DNA of 64,000 nt from Pilatotrama ljubarskyi (GCA_022385805.1 MU277688.1:278762-342761); one strand, 5' to 3'; shown: positions 1 through 10,202, counted from the stretch's first letter. Made by a program: numbers and translations. Notes: a model not told the origin generated them from the letters alone.

Positions 1-2055
1 GCGTAGGTAGACCTCGTATGGGTCCGGCAATACATAGGCCCCCGGTTCGAGGGGCTCGCCGCTACAGGACACACTTGCGAGGAAGTGCTCCGCGCTATCA
101 CCATTGTCCTCGTCGGTCACCTCCTCGATGGACGCAAAGCTGACTCCGCACATTCGGGACCCTTCGCGGGGTAACTGCTTCGCGATACTTCGCGCAAACC
201 TCCGGGGCGATGGACAGCAGCTCCTCGGGCGACAGGGTAATCACGGGCGTCTTCATCGACCTCGCGAAGATTTCCTCCGCGAACTTGACGTCGTGGACAG
301 GGGCCTGGGTGCGGTATGCTGCTTCTCGCTCTCCATCCTTGGGCTTTGCGGGAGGGGCACCGAAGTTACGGGCTCGCGGCGGGGCGTACGTGGCGTCCTT
401 CGCCTTCGCGAAAGGGTGCTCGGCTGCCTGCTCAGACAGTGGGGCCCGCACGGGCATCGGCGGTCGGGGCGGGCCTTCCTTCGTCGGCGCGGTCTTCTTC
501 GCCGTCTCCACCGTCGCGTCCTGTCCCGATCGCTTGACTTGTTCGGATCGCCCTCCAACCGGTGCAAATCGCGAAGGCTCGTCAACACGTTCGCATGATG
601 CTGGGGGTGCCTGTGCTGCTGCTTGCGGCTGCGCACGGAAGGGATTGTTGCTCGAGGACACGGGTAGGTGCGGTGGCGCGTCGCGACGTTCTTGCGAAGT
701 CCCTCGCGACTGCGAAGGATTCGGTCTCCTCCTCGGTACCTCCACTCCGTCGAAGCGAGTCCTTCCTTGCCGCAAGTTGAACAGCTCCCTTTCCAACTGG
801 TCTATACGCTCGTCCGTACTTAGCTGGAAGGCAGAGACAGCCGCCGGGTCCGTCACTACCGCAAAGAAAAGCTGTGCCGCCGGGTTCGCTGCGCCTCCCT
901 GGCCCTGCGCGTTCGCTCCTTGCTGCTGCTGTTGCGGGGGTTGCTGGCCCTGCGGACGAAGCACGCCAGGGTTCCGACGATGCCATTCATAGACGCGATC
1001 TCGCATGGTGACCCCTTCGAATCCGGGTAGGTGACGGGGCACGAAGTTTCCATTGGGTAGGACGACCCGACCCTCCTGGTTGCGAAAGACGCGTCCCGCC
1101 CGCATGTCTTCTTCGATAAAGGGGCAGGTGCGAAGCTGGCAGTTGGGTCCGCCACAGTAATGACAGAAGTACCTGTTCTGGAGACACGCGTCTTGTGGGG
1201 GATACGCTCCGCCGCCGTAGCGGTTGACCGAAGGCGCGCTGGCATTGTAGCAGTTACCTGCGAACGGGTTTGTAGCAGTTACCTGCGAACGGGTTTGTAG
1301 CAGTTACCTGCGAACGGGTTTGTGTTCCCGCCTGCGTTCGCGTTCGCAGAGCCTTCGCCGACCGACTGGGCCAGGAAACGTAACAGGGGTGCGATCTCTT
1401 CCACTTTTACGATGCCCTTGCGCCCTTCGCTCCCTGGCGCACCTCGGCCTGCTTCCGCCGCCGTGGGTTGGGTCCTGTGCAGGACGAATTTTGCGGCGTC
1501 GTAAATCTCCTCGAGCTTATACAGATCGTCTGGGTAGTGGTCAGGTAGCTTCAGCTGCAAACGCTGCAAAACCTGATCGCGGAGAGGTGGTGCGATTCCG
1601 CAGACGAATAGCCGTGATTGCTCGGATTCAGAGAGGCGATTGTGCTTCATGAGGTACAACGTCATCGAGAAGAAGTCGCGATAGTACGCCGAGAGCTCCG
1701 AAATGTTGGCGATGGGTACGGCCGCTCGCTTCGCCACCAAGTTCTCGACGTCCGCGACCGCGAACTTGCGATCCTCTCCCGCACCCGGGTAGAGTGCGAT
1801 TACGGCCTTCTTGAAGTCTTCGTACGTCTTGTCCTCGTTCGCGTACTCTGGGAGGCTTTCACAGAGGTCCGAGACGTCGATAGGGAGGTAGCGAACCACC
1901 CACGACTTGCGTGCCGGGTCCGTTTCGACGCCGCTCCGCTCGAAGAGGGTCTCGATGTCTTGGAAGAACCTGCGGAGCGTTCGCGGCTGCGAAGGATCGA
2001 AGGTCGGAGCCGTCGTGTGTCCGCGAGCTGGCATAGGGGGACGGTTCTCGGCCAT
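1..2055 (-). pseudogene. retrotransposon Gag with zinc knuckle, two frameshifts, partial
   Basis: Gag packages element RNA. Reading starts at an ATG at 2055 (MAENRPPMPARG). The capsid-like part contains RTLRRFFQDIETLFERSG and runs to about 1310. A CHYC-x4-C-x4-C zinc knuckle follows near 1130-1180, then a long Pro/Gln-rich segment and a conserved ELLSIAPEV block near 180-240. The reading frame changes twice. At 1246-1320 a 25-bp unit is present three times, and the two extra copies add 50 bp, exactly the offset between the flanking open frames. Near 140-175 the frame slips again: the expected FASIEEVTDEDNG motif is in another frame and stays open to the window edge. Family assignment rests on remembered similarity to agaricomycete Gypsy elements. 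Confidence 0.85.
1246..1320. repeat. 25-bp tandem repeat, three perfect copies, inside gag
   Basis: The unit TGTAGCAGTTACCTGCGAAC plus GGGTT occurs at 1246, 1271 and 1296 without mismatch. Its length is not a multiple of three, so the extra copies shift the Gag frame just upstream of the zinc knuckle. Identical copies point to a recent expansion. Confidence 0.97.
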
Positions 2056-2148
2056 CGTAGCTTGATGAGGCACAGGCGTGGCGAGGGGTGATTCAATGGA
2101 GAGTTCTGTGAGGGGGGATAGTTCGCGCGGGATGGGCGTCGGGCTCGT

Positions 2149-2514
2149 TCACGGCGTGGTATAGATATGGAATGACTCCTCAGCGATGTTCGCGGAGTCT
2201 TCTCGGAGCAACGTGCATTGCGAAGCTACTTCTTCGACTGCGCTTCGGAACCAGACAATAGCTTCGGGGTCGTCTTGCAAGGCTTCGCAACCACGGTCTA
2301 GTAGGCCGAGGACAGGCTCGATGAACGCCGCAAGTGTGTCGTGGTCGACGCGGTTTTGGATCCGTTTGAGGATGTGGGTGAAGTGCGCAACTGCGATTTC
2401 GATGGCAAGATTGGCCTGCGACAACGATGCTCGGTGCCTTCGCGGAATGGCGAAAGGGGAGGGCGAGGTTGCCGTCGAAGGAGGAAGCCGGCGGAGTGAG
2501 TTCGAAGTACTCAC
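2149..2514 (-). other. retrotransposon leader reading frame upstream of gag
   Basis: An open frame of about 120 codons lies just 5' of gag on the same strand and ends at 2149, overlapping the open upstream extension of the gag frame. It has no ATG, so it is either translated from a non-AUG codon, joined to Gag, or a decayed part of the same polyprotein. The content is mixed helical, with a segment like DPEAIVWFRSAVEEV that I associate with the N-terminal region of agaricomycete Gypsy polyproteins. No enzymatic motif is visible. Confidence 0.45.
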
Positions 2515-3261
2515 TCGCTCCCCCTGCGGTGGTCACCAGAAATGATGTGCCAAATCTACCCTAAAGCCGTGAGGTTGAGGCCGAGAGCCTTTGTAGGTCG
2601 AGGCCTCTGACGGGCTGAGCTGAGGTAGATGGCGGGATCAGGAGATGTAGCGGTTCGGCCGGGGTGCCCTTGAGGCGAACGTCGCGATGCGGCAACGGAT
2701 CGGAGCAAACAGAGTTCTTCGCAGGTGTTCGCAAGCTCTTCGCGGGTGTTCACAACCGTTCGCGGGTCTTCGCAGGTACTCGGTACGCTCTTCGCAGTCT
2801 TGTCGGGCTCAACGCGGACGTGGAGGGGCTCGGTGATTTCTTCGCAGCTACGCAGTGTTCAGCAGCAACTCAGTGTAAGACGCGAACAGTGAAGAGGAAG
2901 GCAAAATGCTCAATAAGAAACTCGACGCGGCGAAGTAGTAAACGCAAGGGGAACGCAAACGCGGACGCAGTTAGGGCTCAGTGAGATCTCTGCTCTCGAG
3001 AGGGGGAACGGAATCTGGATTGCTGCGCTGCGAAGCGCGAGTATTTTACATCAGTGCCAAAATGGCGTGCTACGCATGTGACGCCGGACCGGACCTTCGC
3101 GCTGCCGAGCCGACTGTGAACGCACGGACCTAGCGCCGGGGGCATCTTCAGGGCAGGCTGGCACGAAGGACTTCGCTCCCCAACGCCTGGTCACCCACCG
3201 GGTTCTGCGCAATGGCTGCACATCGAGTCCCTCGTGGAGCTTTGCGATCCGTTGCGGAGGC

Positions 3262-3380
3262 TGCGAAGCTGCGAAGGCCTGCAAAGCTGCAAAGGCCTGC
3301 AAAGCTGCAAAGGCCTGCGGATCTGTGCAAAGAACTGCGAAGAACTGCGAAGAACTGCGAAGATGCGCGGAGATGCGCGA
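3262..3380. repeat. two adjacent tandem arrays in the presumed LTR
   Basis: An 18-bp unit (TGCAAAGCTGCAAAGGCC and one GCGAAG variant) is repeated three times at 3262-3315. After a short spacer, a 10-bp unit AGAACTGCGA occurs three times at 3331-3360, followed by two AGATGCGCG(G/A) variants to 3380. The rest of 2560-3432 shows no coding signal. Such arrays could hold enhancer-like sites of an LTR; that is inference. Confidence 0.9.
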
Positions 3381-3432
3381 AGGGAGCAGTTTCGGTGCTC
3401 CGCAGCCTCGTGCGCGGAGTGGGGTCGCATCA

Positions 3433-3456
3433 ACGGGACATGAGAAAAGCCCGTGA
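3433..3456 (+). pseudogene. relic of amino-acid permease C-terminus (last 7 codons plus stop)
   Basis: The frame reads T-G-H-E-K-S-P-stop, identical to the end of the longer permease fragment at 14354-14433, which ends TAA where this one ends TGA. Everything upstream of 3433 is retrotransposon, so the element landed inside, or recombined into, this permease copy. It marks the left edge of duplicated block A. Confidence 0.7.
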
Positions 3457-4011
3457 GGAAGGTGCTGTCTGTGGAGGCCTCCCCTGTACCAGAGCAGCCG
3501 ATTTCGGTTTTTGAGTGTATCTTAGAAACCTTGCGAGGGATCACTCATGTATGGTGTTTGCAGCCTGGCTGTGTGGCTCTGCTCTTTCGCAGTTGATGAG
3601 TCGGTCGACCGTAAAGTAGGTGAGTAGCAATGAATTGTGCGGATTCAGCTTTAATCGTGTCCTAACCCCAAGCATGCAGTGAGCATCCTCTTCCACCTCA
3701 TATGCAGGTCTCCCAGTGGGCATGTAACGTCCGGCCATGAGCTGCTCCCGCCAATTCGGCCTGCTTGCTGTGCTGTCGCGCCCGATCATGTCATTGACCC
3801 AAGGCACGCACTCCGCCGTACGGTTTTGTCCGATGACATACACTCGCTAATCATATTCGGTCTGCGAACACGTCCATGCTACGTGTCTGGGTCCGGAATA
3901 AATGACGACACCAGTTTGATAAATCATCAACGCCAAAAAGGCACTGGGGGTTGAGCCTTCCTGCAGCCTGACACGGGCCTGTTGTTCTTATGCCACGGGA
4001 TCGTCCTATGC

Positions 4012-4450
4012 TCACAAAGTGACCGGTGTGCAGTCAAGAGTGATAAGGCCACCCTGAGGACGAGGTCAGCCTGCGCTGTGCATCGCTGCGAAACATGAAA
4101 ACAATCGCACGAAGTTGTTGGCACAGCAGACCGCATTGGCACTGCAAGCAGCCGTGGAGCCCGCGCCCACACCAGAAATTGGCAAACAGGTGATCCCCAC
4201 GATAGTATTGACGTTCGGCACTACGATACCGAGGCCGCTCAGGATCCCAGCCGCTGCAGAATTGCTAGCCTGTGTCATGGTATACCCATTAGATGGACCA
4301 TCTCGCACAGAAGCACGAACGTGGATGCAAATACCTGCACGACGGCGTTGCAGCACAGAGTGTCGGAGCCATTGCTGCAAATTCCGGCAGCCTCAAGGGG
4401 CGTGGTAGAAGCGAGAAGGAGATGGTGAGTGCGACGGCGCGAGAGAACAT
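4012..4450 (-). pseudogene. class I hydrophobin pseudogene (block A copy)
   Basis: Same three-exon structure as the intact copy at 14997-15439: exons 4335-4450, 4111-4269 and 4012-4053, introns of 65 and 57 bp with intact GT/AG and a CTGAC branch site in intron 2. Exons 2 and 3 stay open and keep the cysteine pattern (ITC, AAC, VCC, LDC). Exon 1 has lost 10 bp in the signal-peptide region relative to block B, after codon 10, so all downstream cysteines are out of frame with the ATG. Exon 2 differs from block B by a net two extra codons (a GVGAGS-containing loop gained, one Asp lost). No upstream ATG restoring the frame was found. A rescuing alternative start cannot be fully excluded. Confidence 0.85.
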
Positions 4451-4537
4451 GATGGCTGTTGATCCACTACTTCAAGGGAGGATGCAGGGGGTTTGGTGTG
4501 TCTGAATGAACTGAGCAGCCCTCATCCCTTCGTGTGC

Positions 4538-4547
4538 CCTTATATGA
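4538..4547 (-). promoter_or_regulatory. TATA box of hydrophobin copy A
   Basis: TCATATAAGG on the minus strand lies about 90 bp upstream of the hydrophobin ATG at 4450 and is conserved at the same distance in the intact copy (15527-15536). Spacing suits a TATA box with a short 5' leader. Confidence 0.55.
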
Positions 4548-5324
4548 GGCGTCTACTACCACGTCAGCAGCGGATGCATATGGTACCGCCTTCGTCTTCA
4601 TCATACAGGGATTACATTAGGCTACATCTCCTGCCAGTCTGTCATCGATTATTCCATGGACGCGAAGATGGGTAGCCACAGGCACTGAACTTACACGTAA
4701 GTGACAGATGAAGGGCAGTCTATCCTGTGCGGCTCTCCGACGCTGCTCCTCACCGCACTCCATGCAGGGCAACTTGAAGAAAACCAATCCATATGGAGAT
4801 GGCTCTCCTCTTACCACCCTGTTCAGAATAGTGTCCGAGTCCCTTCTCGAACGTCCGAATCAGGCAGCTGCCATGGTCAATCTACCGAAGGCCTCTCACG
4901 TGGCGGCGTGCTCCGGCGACAAAGTTCTGTCGCGCATGCATACCGCCACACGGACACATTGGCAGTTTGACGTGTGATGATGTCGGCAGAGAGGGACATC
5001 GAACTCAAGTACAGCCATATGCTAATCATGGAGCAACACTGGTCGAACTGTCCTTCAATTAGCCGGTGCTCGGGAGCTGAGCAGGGCGAAGTACCACGCA
5101 CTGTCAGTCGTGTGGCATCCTGTTGTAAGTACACGCGTACAACGGACCAGAGAGTACGGGGCAGTATGACTAATGAATCAAGTGCAACGGACGACGCAAG
5201 CTACGATGCTCTGCTCGTCTTCTCTTCGGCGCCAGCCATGTATATGAAGTACCGTACTGCATGGTGATTGACAAAAACACGCGCTCATGAAGCAGTCAAA
5301 TGCCAGGAACGTAGATTGAACACA

Positions 5325-5393
5325 CACCCTCCATCCAAAATGCACGACGTCGTGAACTTCAGTCTGTTGCTCTCTCAGCTGAGCTATCCCGGC
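5325..5393 (-). pseudogene. tRNA-Phe-like relic (block A)
   Basis: The minus strand starts GCCGGGATAGCTCAGC with a good A box and D arm. An anticodon-like loop CTGAAGT (GAA, Phe) follows. The 3' strand of the anticodon stem and the T arm do not pair, so this is not a functional tRNA. A related, better preserved copy lies at the corresponding place in block B. Confidence 0.5.
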
Positions 5394-6637
5394 GACAAGC
5401 AGGCAATCTTGAGTTGGTGACAACTCTATAGCGTGTCATGTACATGTCAGGAATTGTACGCTCCAACCCAACGTGTAAAATCATTGCGTCGGATGGCAAT
5501 GCAGGACTGTAGGCCGAGGTCGGTACCTCCTCCGGCAGCATGTCAATGCGCCCACGCCGATAGTGCAATGGTTGGCCGGCAAGCCAGCCTCTGTTCTGCA
5601 TAAGGAATATTGGCAGTCAAAGTGTTGGTTCAGATTACAGTAAAAGGCTGGAAGCCCTCATAAAGTGAGTACCTGCGACGAGGAGGAGACCCGCGTGGGA
5701 ATGTCAGAGTTCGAAGACTCGTCTCGTGCGAGTCGAACTCTTGCCCCTTGTCCTTGAGATGTACTGCACACCGCGGGCCCAACTTTGCAATATCGTGCGT
5801 ATGGTCATAACTTGGCTATCCATCTGTCTGGCCAGTTCTCCGGCTCCTAGCTGCCAAGCGTCTGGGTGGTAATACTGCGCCCAACCGCACGGTCTGGCGG
5901 TGCTCATAGCTCAAGGTGTCGCATGGCATACCAGCTGTCGTGCTGTCATGAAATGGGTGTTCGTCCGAGTCGTGGTCGGTGAGTCATTTTCTTTGCTCCC
6001 TTTCTGTTTATCTCATGTCAGACTTTCCTGATGTGAGTCACTATTACCGTCGTCATGCGGATGAGAGAAGACCGTACTTGCACTCAACCGTGGGGAGCAG
6101 ACAAGGGATTGGGTGATCCTGCCAGCCCTGAATGTGCGACAAGTTTGTGTGGAGGCTCAGAGATAGGACGTAACAGGTGAGTACAACATACCTCTGCTGA
6201 GTTGTTGATGATTTGCTGGCTCATCATGGTACTAGATGAAGCCACGACAGGCGGCCTAGGGTATACAAATCTTCAGAATTCCAGAAACGAATGCTGCAGT
6301 ATAACCTCGTCTCCGTCGCAGTGCCTCATCAGAACGTCAAGCATCCGAGATGGTACATGGCATGATTGCTCTCTCACGCAGTTTGGGACCTGACTCTGAG
6401 ATGATATTCATCGGACGCCTAGGCCCTACAGAATCTGCCTCTGATGATAGCCTTACAGCTGCGTACTTGGTATTTGGCCCTACAGCCTCTCTACAATACA
6501 TGAAAGACATCTTCCAACCCAAACCACTTGCCAGCATGTTACTGTACTGTCCTTCCCTGCTAACCTTGGTGGCAAATACCCCAGATCCGACAGGCGTATG
6601 TGGGAGGCTCTGCCACTGCCATCCAACATTGTGGCTA
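5394..6637. other. intergenic/accessory stretch with one strong hairpin
   Basis: No convincing gene. An inverted repeat at 5707-5740 (GAGTTCG...GACTCG / CGAGTCGAACTC with a 7-nt loop) is the clearest structure. Between 6337 and 6637 both strands stay open for about 100 codons, but neither translation shows a family I recognise. Confidence 0.4.
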
Positions 6638-7139
6638 CTAGGTGGCACCAGTGGGATTGAGAGCCTTCTTTGCATACAGCTCGAGGTACTGGATATGCTT
6701 CTTCTGTTTCTCAATTATGTTGGTTGCCTTCTTCAGTGCTTTCTTCAGCTGTTGCATCTTATCGTATGTCATGTGCGTCATCGTCTTCGCTGGCTCTTGC
6801 TTGCTGTTCTTGCTGCCCATGACTGAATCATCTCGCCATATACATATGGATAAATCCTGGATGCGCCGAGCGATGAGGAAGAATGCATACTCGCATTCAA
6901 TGGTTCCGAGTGTGACTGAACGGAAGTCAAGGAAGAGTCGCTTGAGCTCTGTGTGGACCTGATCTGGGGTATATTCATTCACAGCCTCGACCAACTCCTG
7001 TGCGATATCCTTTTGGTCTGTTTGCTTGTCCTCGATATCATCCTCTGTTCGCTGTGCTTGTGTTCCACTGGTAGCTGACCCCCGGACAGCTTCCGGGACA
7101 TACAAGCTGTTGAACTTCCAGGATTGCGTACTGGCCATA
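6638..7139 (-). CDS. unknown 167-residue protein, coiled-coil C-terminus
   Basis: An uninterrupted frame from ATG at 7139 (MASTQSWKFN) to a stop at 6638. Not recognised. The N-terminal third is polar with a run of Asp, Glu, Lys and Gln. The middle has an aromatic/hydrophobic core (LKRLFLDFRSV, EYAFFLIARRIQDL). The C-terminal 50 residues are Lys-rich heptad-like sequence (QQLKKALKKATNIIEKQKKH) that should form a coiled coil. It sits in the extra 4 kb that block A has and block B lacks, beside another unknown ORF on the same strand. It may belong to a mobile element or be lineage-specific. Codon pattern and length argue for a real or recently real gene; function unknown. Confidence 0.5.
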
Positions 7140-7159
7140 CGTGGTCCGGAGGTCACACA

Positions 7160-7620
7160 GTGGCTGTGTTACACAGCATGAACGTTCCTACTTACTGTAT
7201 ATGGTTTCTTTTGTTTCTTTGTACGATACTTCTCTTCCGGACACTTCTGGACTTCTCCAGTGCGTTCTACGCTGTTCCGGATCCCTATGGACTCGTCTAG
7301 ATAGTTCTAGTCGATGGTGCGATACTTACACCATCCTCGCACCATCGTCTTACTCATCATATGCTAAATCACATGCCCTCCTTTCTTCGCTTACTCATGC
7401 GTCCTCTGAACTTGTATATAAGGAGGACATTCTCTGCCCCTGCTCTTCAGTCTTTCGCTCACAGACTGAAGAGTAAGTACTACACATCTATGCTTACATA
7501 TATGGTTTACTTACCAAGTACTTGTAGCTATCTTTGTGCGGCTTACAGGTACTTAATCTATGCAATATAGTCTTTCGCTCACAGACTGAAGACTATCTTT
7601 GTGCGGCTTACAGTCGTGCT
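7160..7620. repeat. repeat-rich regulatory-looking stretch, possible solo LTR
   Basis: This pyrimidine-rich stretch separates two same-strand ORFs. It contains TATATAAGG at 7415. A 9-bp-arm hairpin (CTTCAGTCT / AGACTGAAG, loop TTCGCTCAC) lies at 7446-7472. Two direct repeats occur: AGTCTTTCGCTCACAGACTG at 7449 and 7569, and CTATCTTTGTGCGGCTTACA at about 7528 and 7593. The stretch could run from TGTTACACAG near 7167 to TTACA near 7611, as an LTR would, but I found no target-site duplication, so the solo-LTR reading is weak. Confidence 0.4.
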
Positions 7621-7644
7621 CCTGCCTTCTAGGTTCAGAGTTCA

Positions 7645-8594
7645 TCACAAGCCAGGTTCAATAGGACCTTCAGGTGGGGCATCTGGGTCTGGACGTCTGA
7701 GGTTAACGTTTTTTGGTTCCATCTCCCGCCAGTGCAACTCTGCACCAAATATGGAAAGGCCAACGATGCAAGAGGCTTGATCCATGGTCCAAGTGAATTC
7801 CCAGCTCAGTATGTACTGTCCTTGTTTTGCCGTCTGCCCAAATGCAAGGTTGGCTATCTTGTCCTTCTCGGGCTTGGTACCATTCCTTGAAAAAGGTTGC
7901 TTCACTTCAACGGTACCAGCAATGCTGCAGGCTCGCGGCTTGCCATCCGGTATTCGTGCCTCTATAACAGTCAGGCCGAAGTCCAGAAAGACCTTCTTGA
8001 GCTTTTTCGCTGCTTTGTTCTGCTTTTTGCGCTCTTGCTCCTGCACTTGATCCATGAGTTCATTGATAGTGACCTCCTTGTCTGTATCATCTGGATCTGA
8101 GGCTGGATATGGGTCCCCACTTCTAGGAGGCTGTATGGGTCCTCTGTGGGCCTCGATAGTACCCTTCACCCATCTTGGTCTGGCATCAAGGTCGGCCGAT
8201 TTCTGCGCTTCTTGCTGTTGCTCATCTGGTAGCTTGTACACCGGAAGCTGAGGGCAGCACCCTAGGGACACAACATATCCGTCCCCCTTCACCTTGATAA
8301 CGCCCAGGTACCATGTAAAGGCTAGTGACAATGGGTCATACAATCTACCCTCATGAGGAGCTTGAATGGCCCATAGGATCCGTGCCCTGATTATTTGGCG
8401 CTTCAATTTCCATTCATCGGTCGCATCCTCCATCTGCAGCCAGGAGGAGAACTCTTCAGCCACTGCATTGTCGGGTTACCCCCTTCCACAGAGCGCTTTT
8501 TGATTTGCTCCTTGATAGGCTCCTCCTCTAACATGTACTTCATCATCCTGTTGCGAGTGGCATCTGGGAGCGGTGAATTCTGAAGGGAGTCCAT
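7645..8594 (-). pseudogene. unknown protein gene with one frameshift near 8475
   Basis: ATG at 8594 (MDSLQNSPLPDATRNRMMKY) opens a frame that continues as coding sequence only after a one-base shift near 8475, where a short C run is one base too short. The second part runs open to 7645, giving about 316 codons in all. Not recognised. Visible features are an AEEFSSWLQM segment, a WYLGVIKVKG strand, an acidic/Pro linker (YPASDPDDTD), a Lys/Gln-rich helix (QEQERKKQNKAAKKLKK) followed by VFLDFGL, and a C-terminal beta-rich part (YILSWEFTWTMDQASCIVGL). The FLDF motif after a basic helix also occurs in the neighbouring ORF at 6638-7139, hinting at a distant relationship. A sequencing slip in the homopolymer would make this an intact gene. 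Confidence 0.45.
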
Positions 8595-10202
8595 GGTGAT
8601 AGAAATGACCAGATGCGGAGGAGGAAGAGGATGATAAAAAGCAGTATGAAGCAGGTAATTGGAATGGAGCTTGACAAATACTGTCCTGCTGGATGGGTGT
8701 TGCTCTGACCTGTCTTCACGTTCAAGTCCCCCAATATATATACATGTGAATAGGTGATATTGCCCATCAGCCCCATGAGTGTTTCATACACGGGAGACAT
8801 GTTTTGACTGCGCGCTGGCCATCACAACTCCATCAGACTGACATGTCTCAGATGCCCGGCATAATAGTCATCGAGAGCTGAGTGAAACAGCCAGGTGAGA
8901 CTGATCCCAGTCAACAGACCCACTGGCATTCACGACATAGTACTATCTCGACCAGCGGTGATGCGAGCATCACGTCCAGTTTCGAATTACGGTACTACAC
9001 TAGTACATACCATACCGCTACTAGCACCCACTGCAACGCCGCTCAGCTCGAAGCATCACATCCGGCGGCAACTTGGCGCCATAAGGTAGATTCACGCACA
9101 ACGGTGTCCGCAAGTATGATGGGCTCTACTAAGATGAAACAACCGATACATGCGGCAACGGCAGGAGGGTCAAAACCCACGATGTGACCGACGTACCGGC
9201 GTAACTTGGTTGGCGCCTACCATGACCCATGACTGCGGTCATGGCCGTGTGGTACATATGTCTCAAGATCCTTGACCGAGCAGCAGCTGCCATCATATGC
9301 CATCCACTTGACAAGTTCAAGCTCAAGTCCGGCCTCGGGCATACCGAGATCAGTATTGTCGTTACAGTCTATTTAGACCGACCACTGTAAGGCACAGTGC
9401 GTCACCTGGTTAGTACACCGACCGTCATTGGCATTCCACTCAGGCTGTAACAACCGTGTCGCACTGGCACACTCCAGCACACTCCACACCACAGTAGCTG
9501 CTTTCCACACTGCCAGCCCGATGTCGTAGTCCAGTGCCGCTGCCTCCCGCGTTCGGAACAGCTACTTAACAGCCTAGTAGCAAGACAACAACATCCTGAC
9601 ACGCGACAGACCTCTACAGATCCGGAATCAGGGCTCGTTTCATCAGCGGCCGTAGGTAACTGCAGCGCACCTAGTTTCCTGTAGGCAAATGTTTCCAGTG
9701 CCCTACGAGCGGCGGACTTGCACAGTGATAATTATTGGTACGCTACCTCGGATGATCCGGGAACGAGGACGGCTGCGTTATGATCCGCTTGATTGACCGA
9801 GTTGGACCAAAAACCCCATATAAGCCTGCACTGTTGAACTAGGCGCTTAGTAATAGCAGCATAGTCAACCGGTCGCACTTAGTCATAGGTGCTGACACAC
9901 AGACAATAGAGTTCGTGGCTGGTAGATACTAGATAGTTATAGCACAGCCACATGTACAGTAGTATATAAGACCGCTCTGTAGGAGCGGATCTCTAAGTCG
10001 CTTTCTACCCTCAACCACTACGTGTGCCTCTACCAAGTGCTCCACAGGTAAGCTGAGCCTAGCGGGCTTTCCGCTGCGTGCCAAGCCCTGCTCAACATGC
10101 ACAACGTGTCCAGCCTTCTTCATCGACCACCTAGACCACTCTCATCTCTCAAAGGCCTATTACAGTTGCTTTCGCTGCGCCCTACGAGTCCAATACAACA
10201 CG
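8595..10202. other. gene-free stretch of block A
   Basis: No open frame here looks like protein. TATA-like words (CCATATAAG at 9818 and AGTATATAAG at 9960) precede gene X1 by 385 and 240 bp. The sequence has no counterpart in block B, where the hydrophobin and X3 are only 1.5 kb apart. Confidence 0.5.

Larger units (their letters stand above)
1..3432 (-). mobile_element. Ty3/Gypsy-type LTR retrotransposon, 5' portion, decayed
   Basis: The minus strand reads leader, Gag and the start of the next polyprotein segment toward position 1, so pol would lie beyond the left edge. The right boundary is inferred by comparison: sequence from 3433 onward (a permease tail) matches the paralogous block at 14410, whereas sequence up to 3432 has no match there. 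At 3432 the element begins TGATGCG when read on the minus strand, the TG expected of an LTR start, and ACGGG at 3433-3437 could be half of a target duplication. The 5' LTR would then lie roughly in 2560-3432; its inner end and primer-binding site were not identified. The whole segment is rich in TTCGC/GCGAA words. Two frameshifts in Gag show that this copy is dead. Confidence 0.75.
3433..5393. repeat. segmental duplication, block A hydrophobin segment
   Basis: The segment matches 14410-16365 in order and orientation: permease tail, long shared spacer, hydrophobin on the minus strand, shared 5' flank with TATA box, then a patchy stretch and a tRNA-like relic. Similarity is high from 3433 to about 4745, then breaks into islands, for example the GTCGGCAGAGAGGG word at 4980 and 16031. 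Confidence 0.85.

Noticed and set aside
1246..3380. CRISPR-like arrays
   Set aside because: The repeats are contiguous tandem units without spacers, in a eukaryotic retroelement.
6337..6826. Overlapping sense and antisense frames as a gene
   Set aside because: Both strands are open and equally protein-like; neither connects by splice sites to a recognisable domain.
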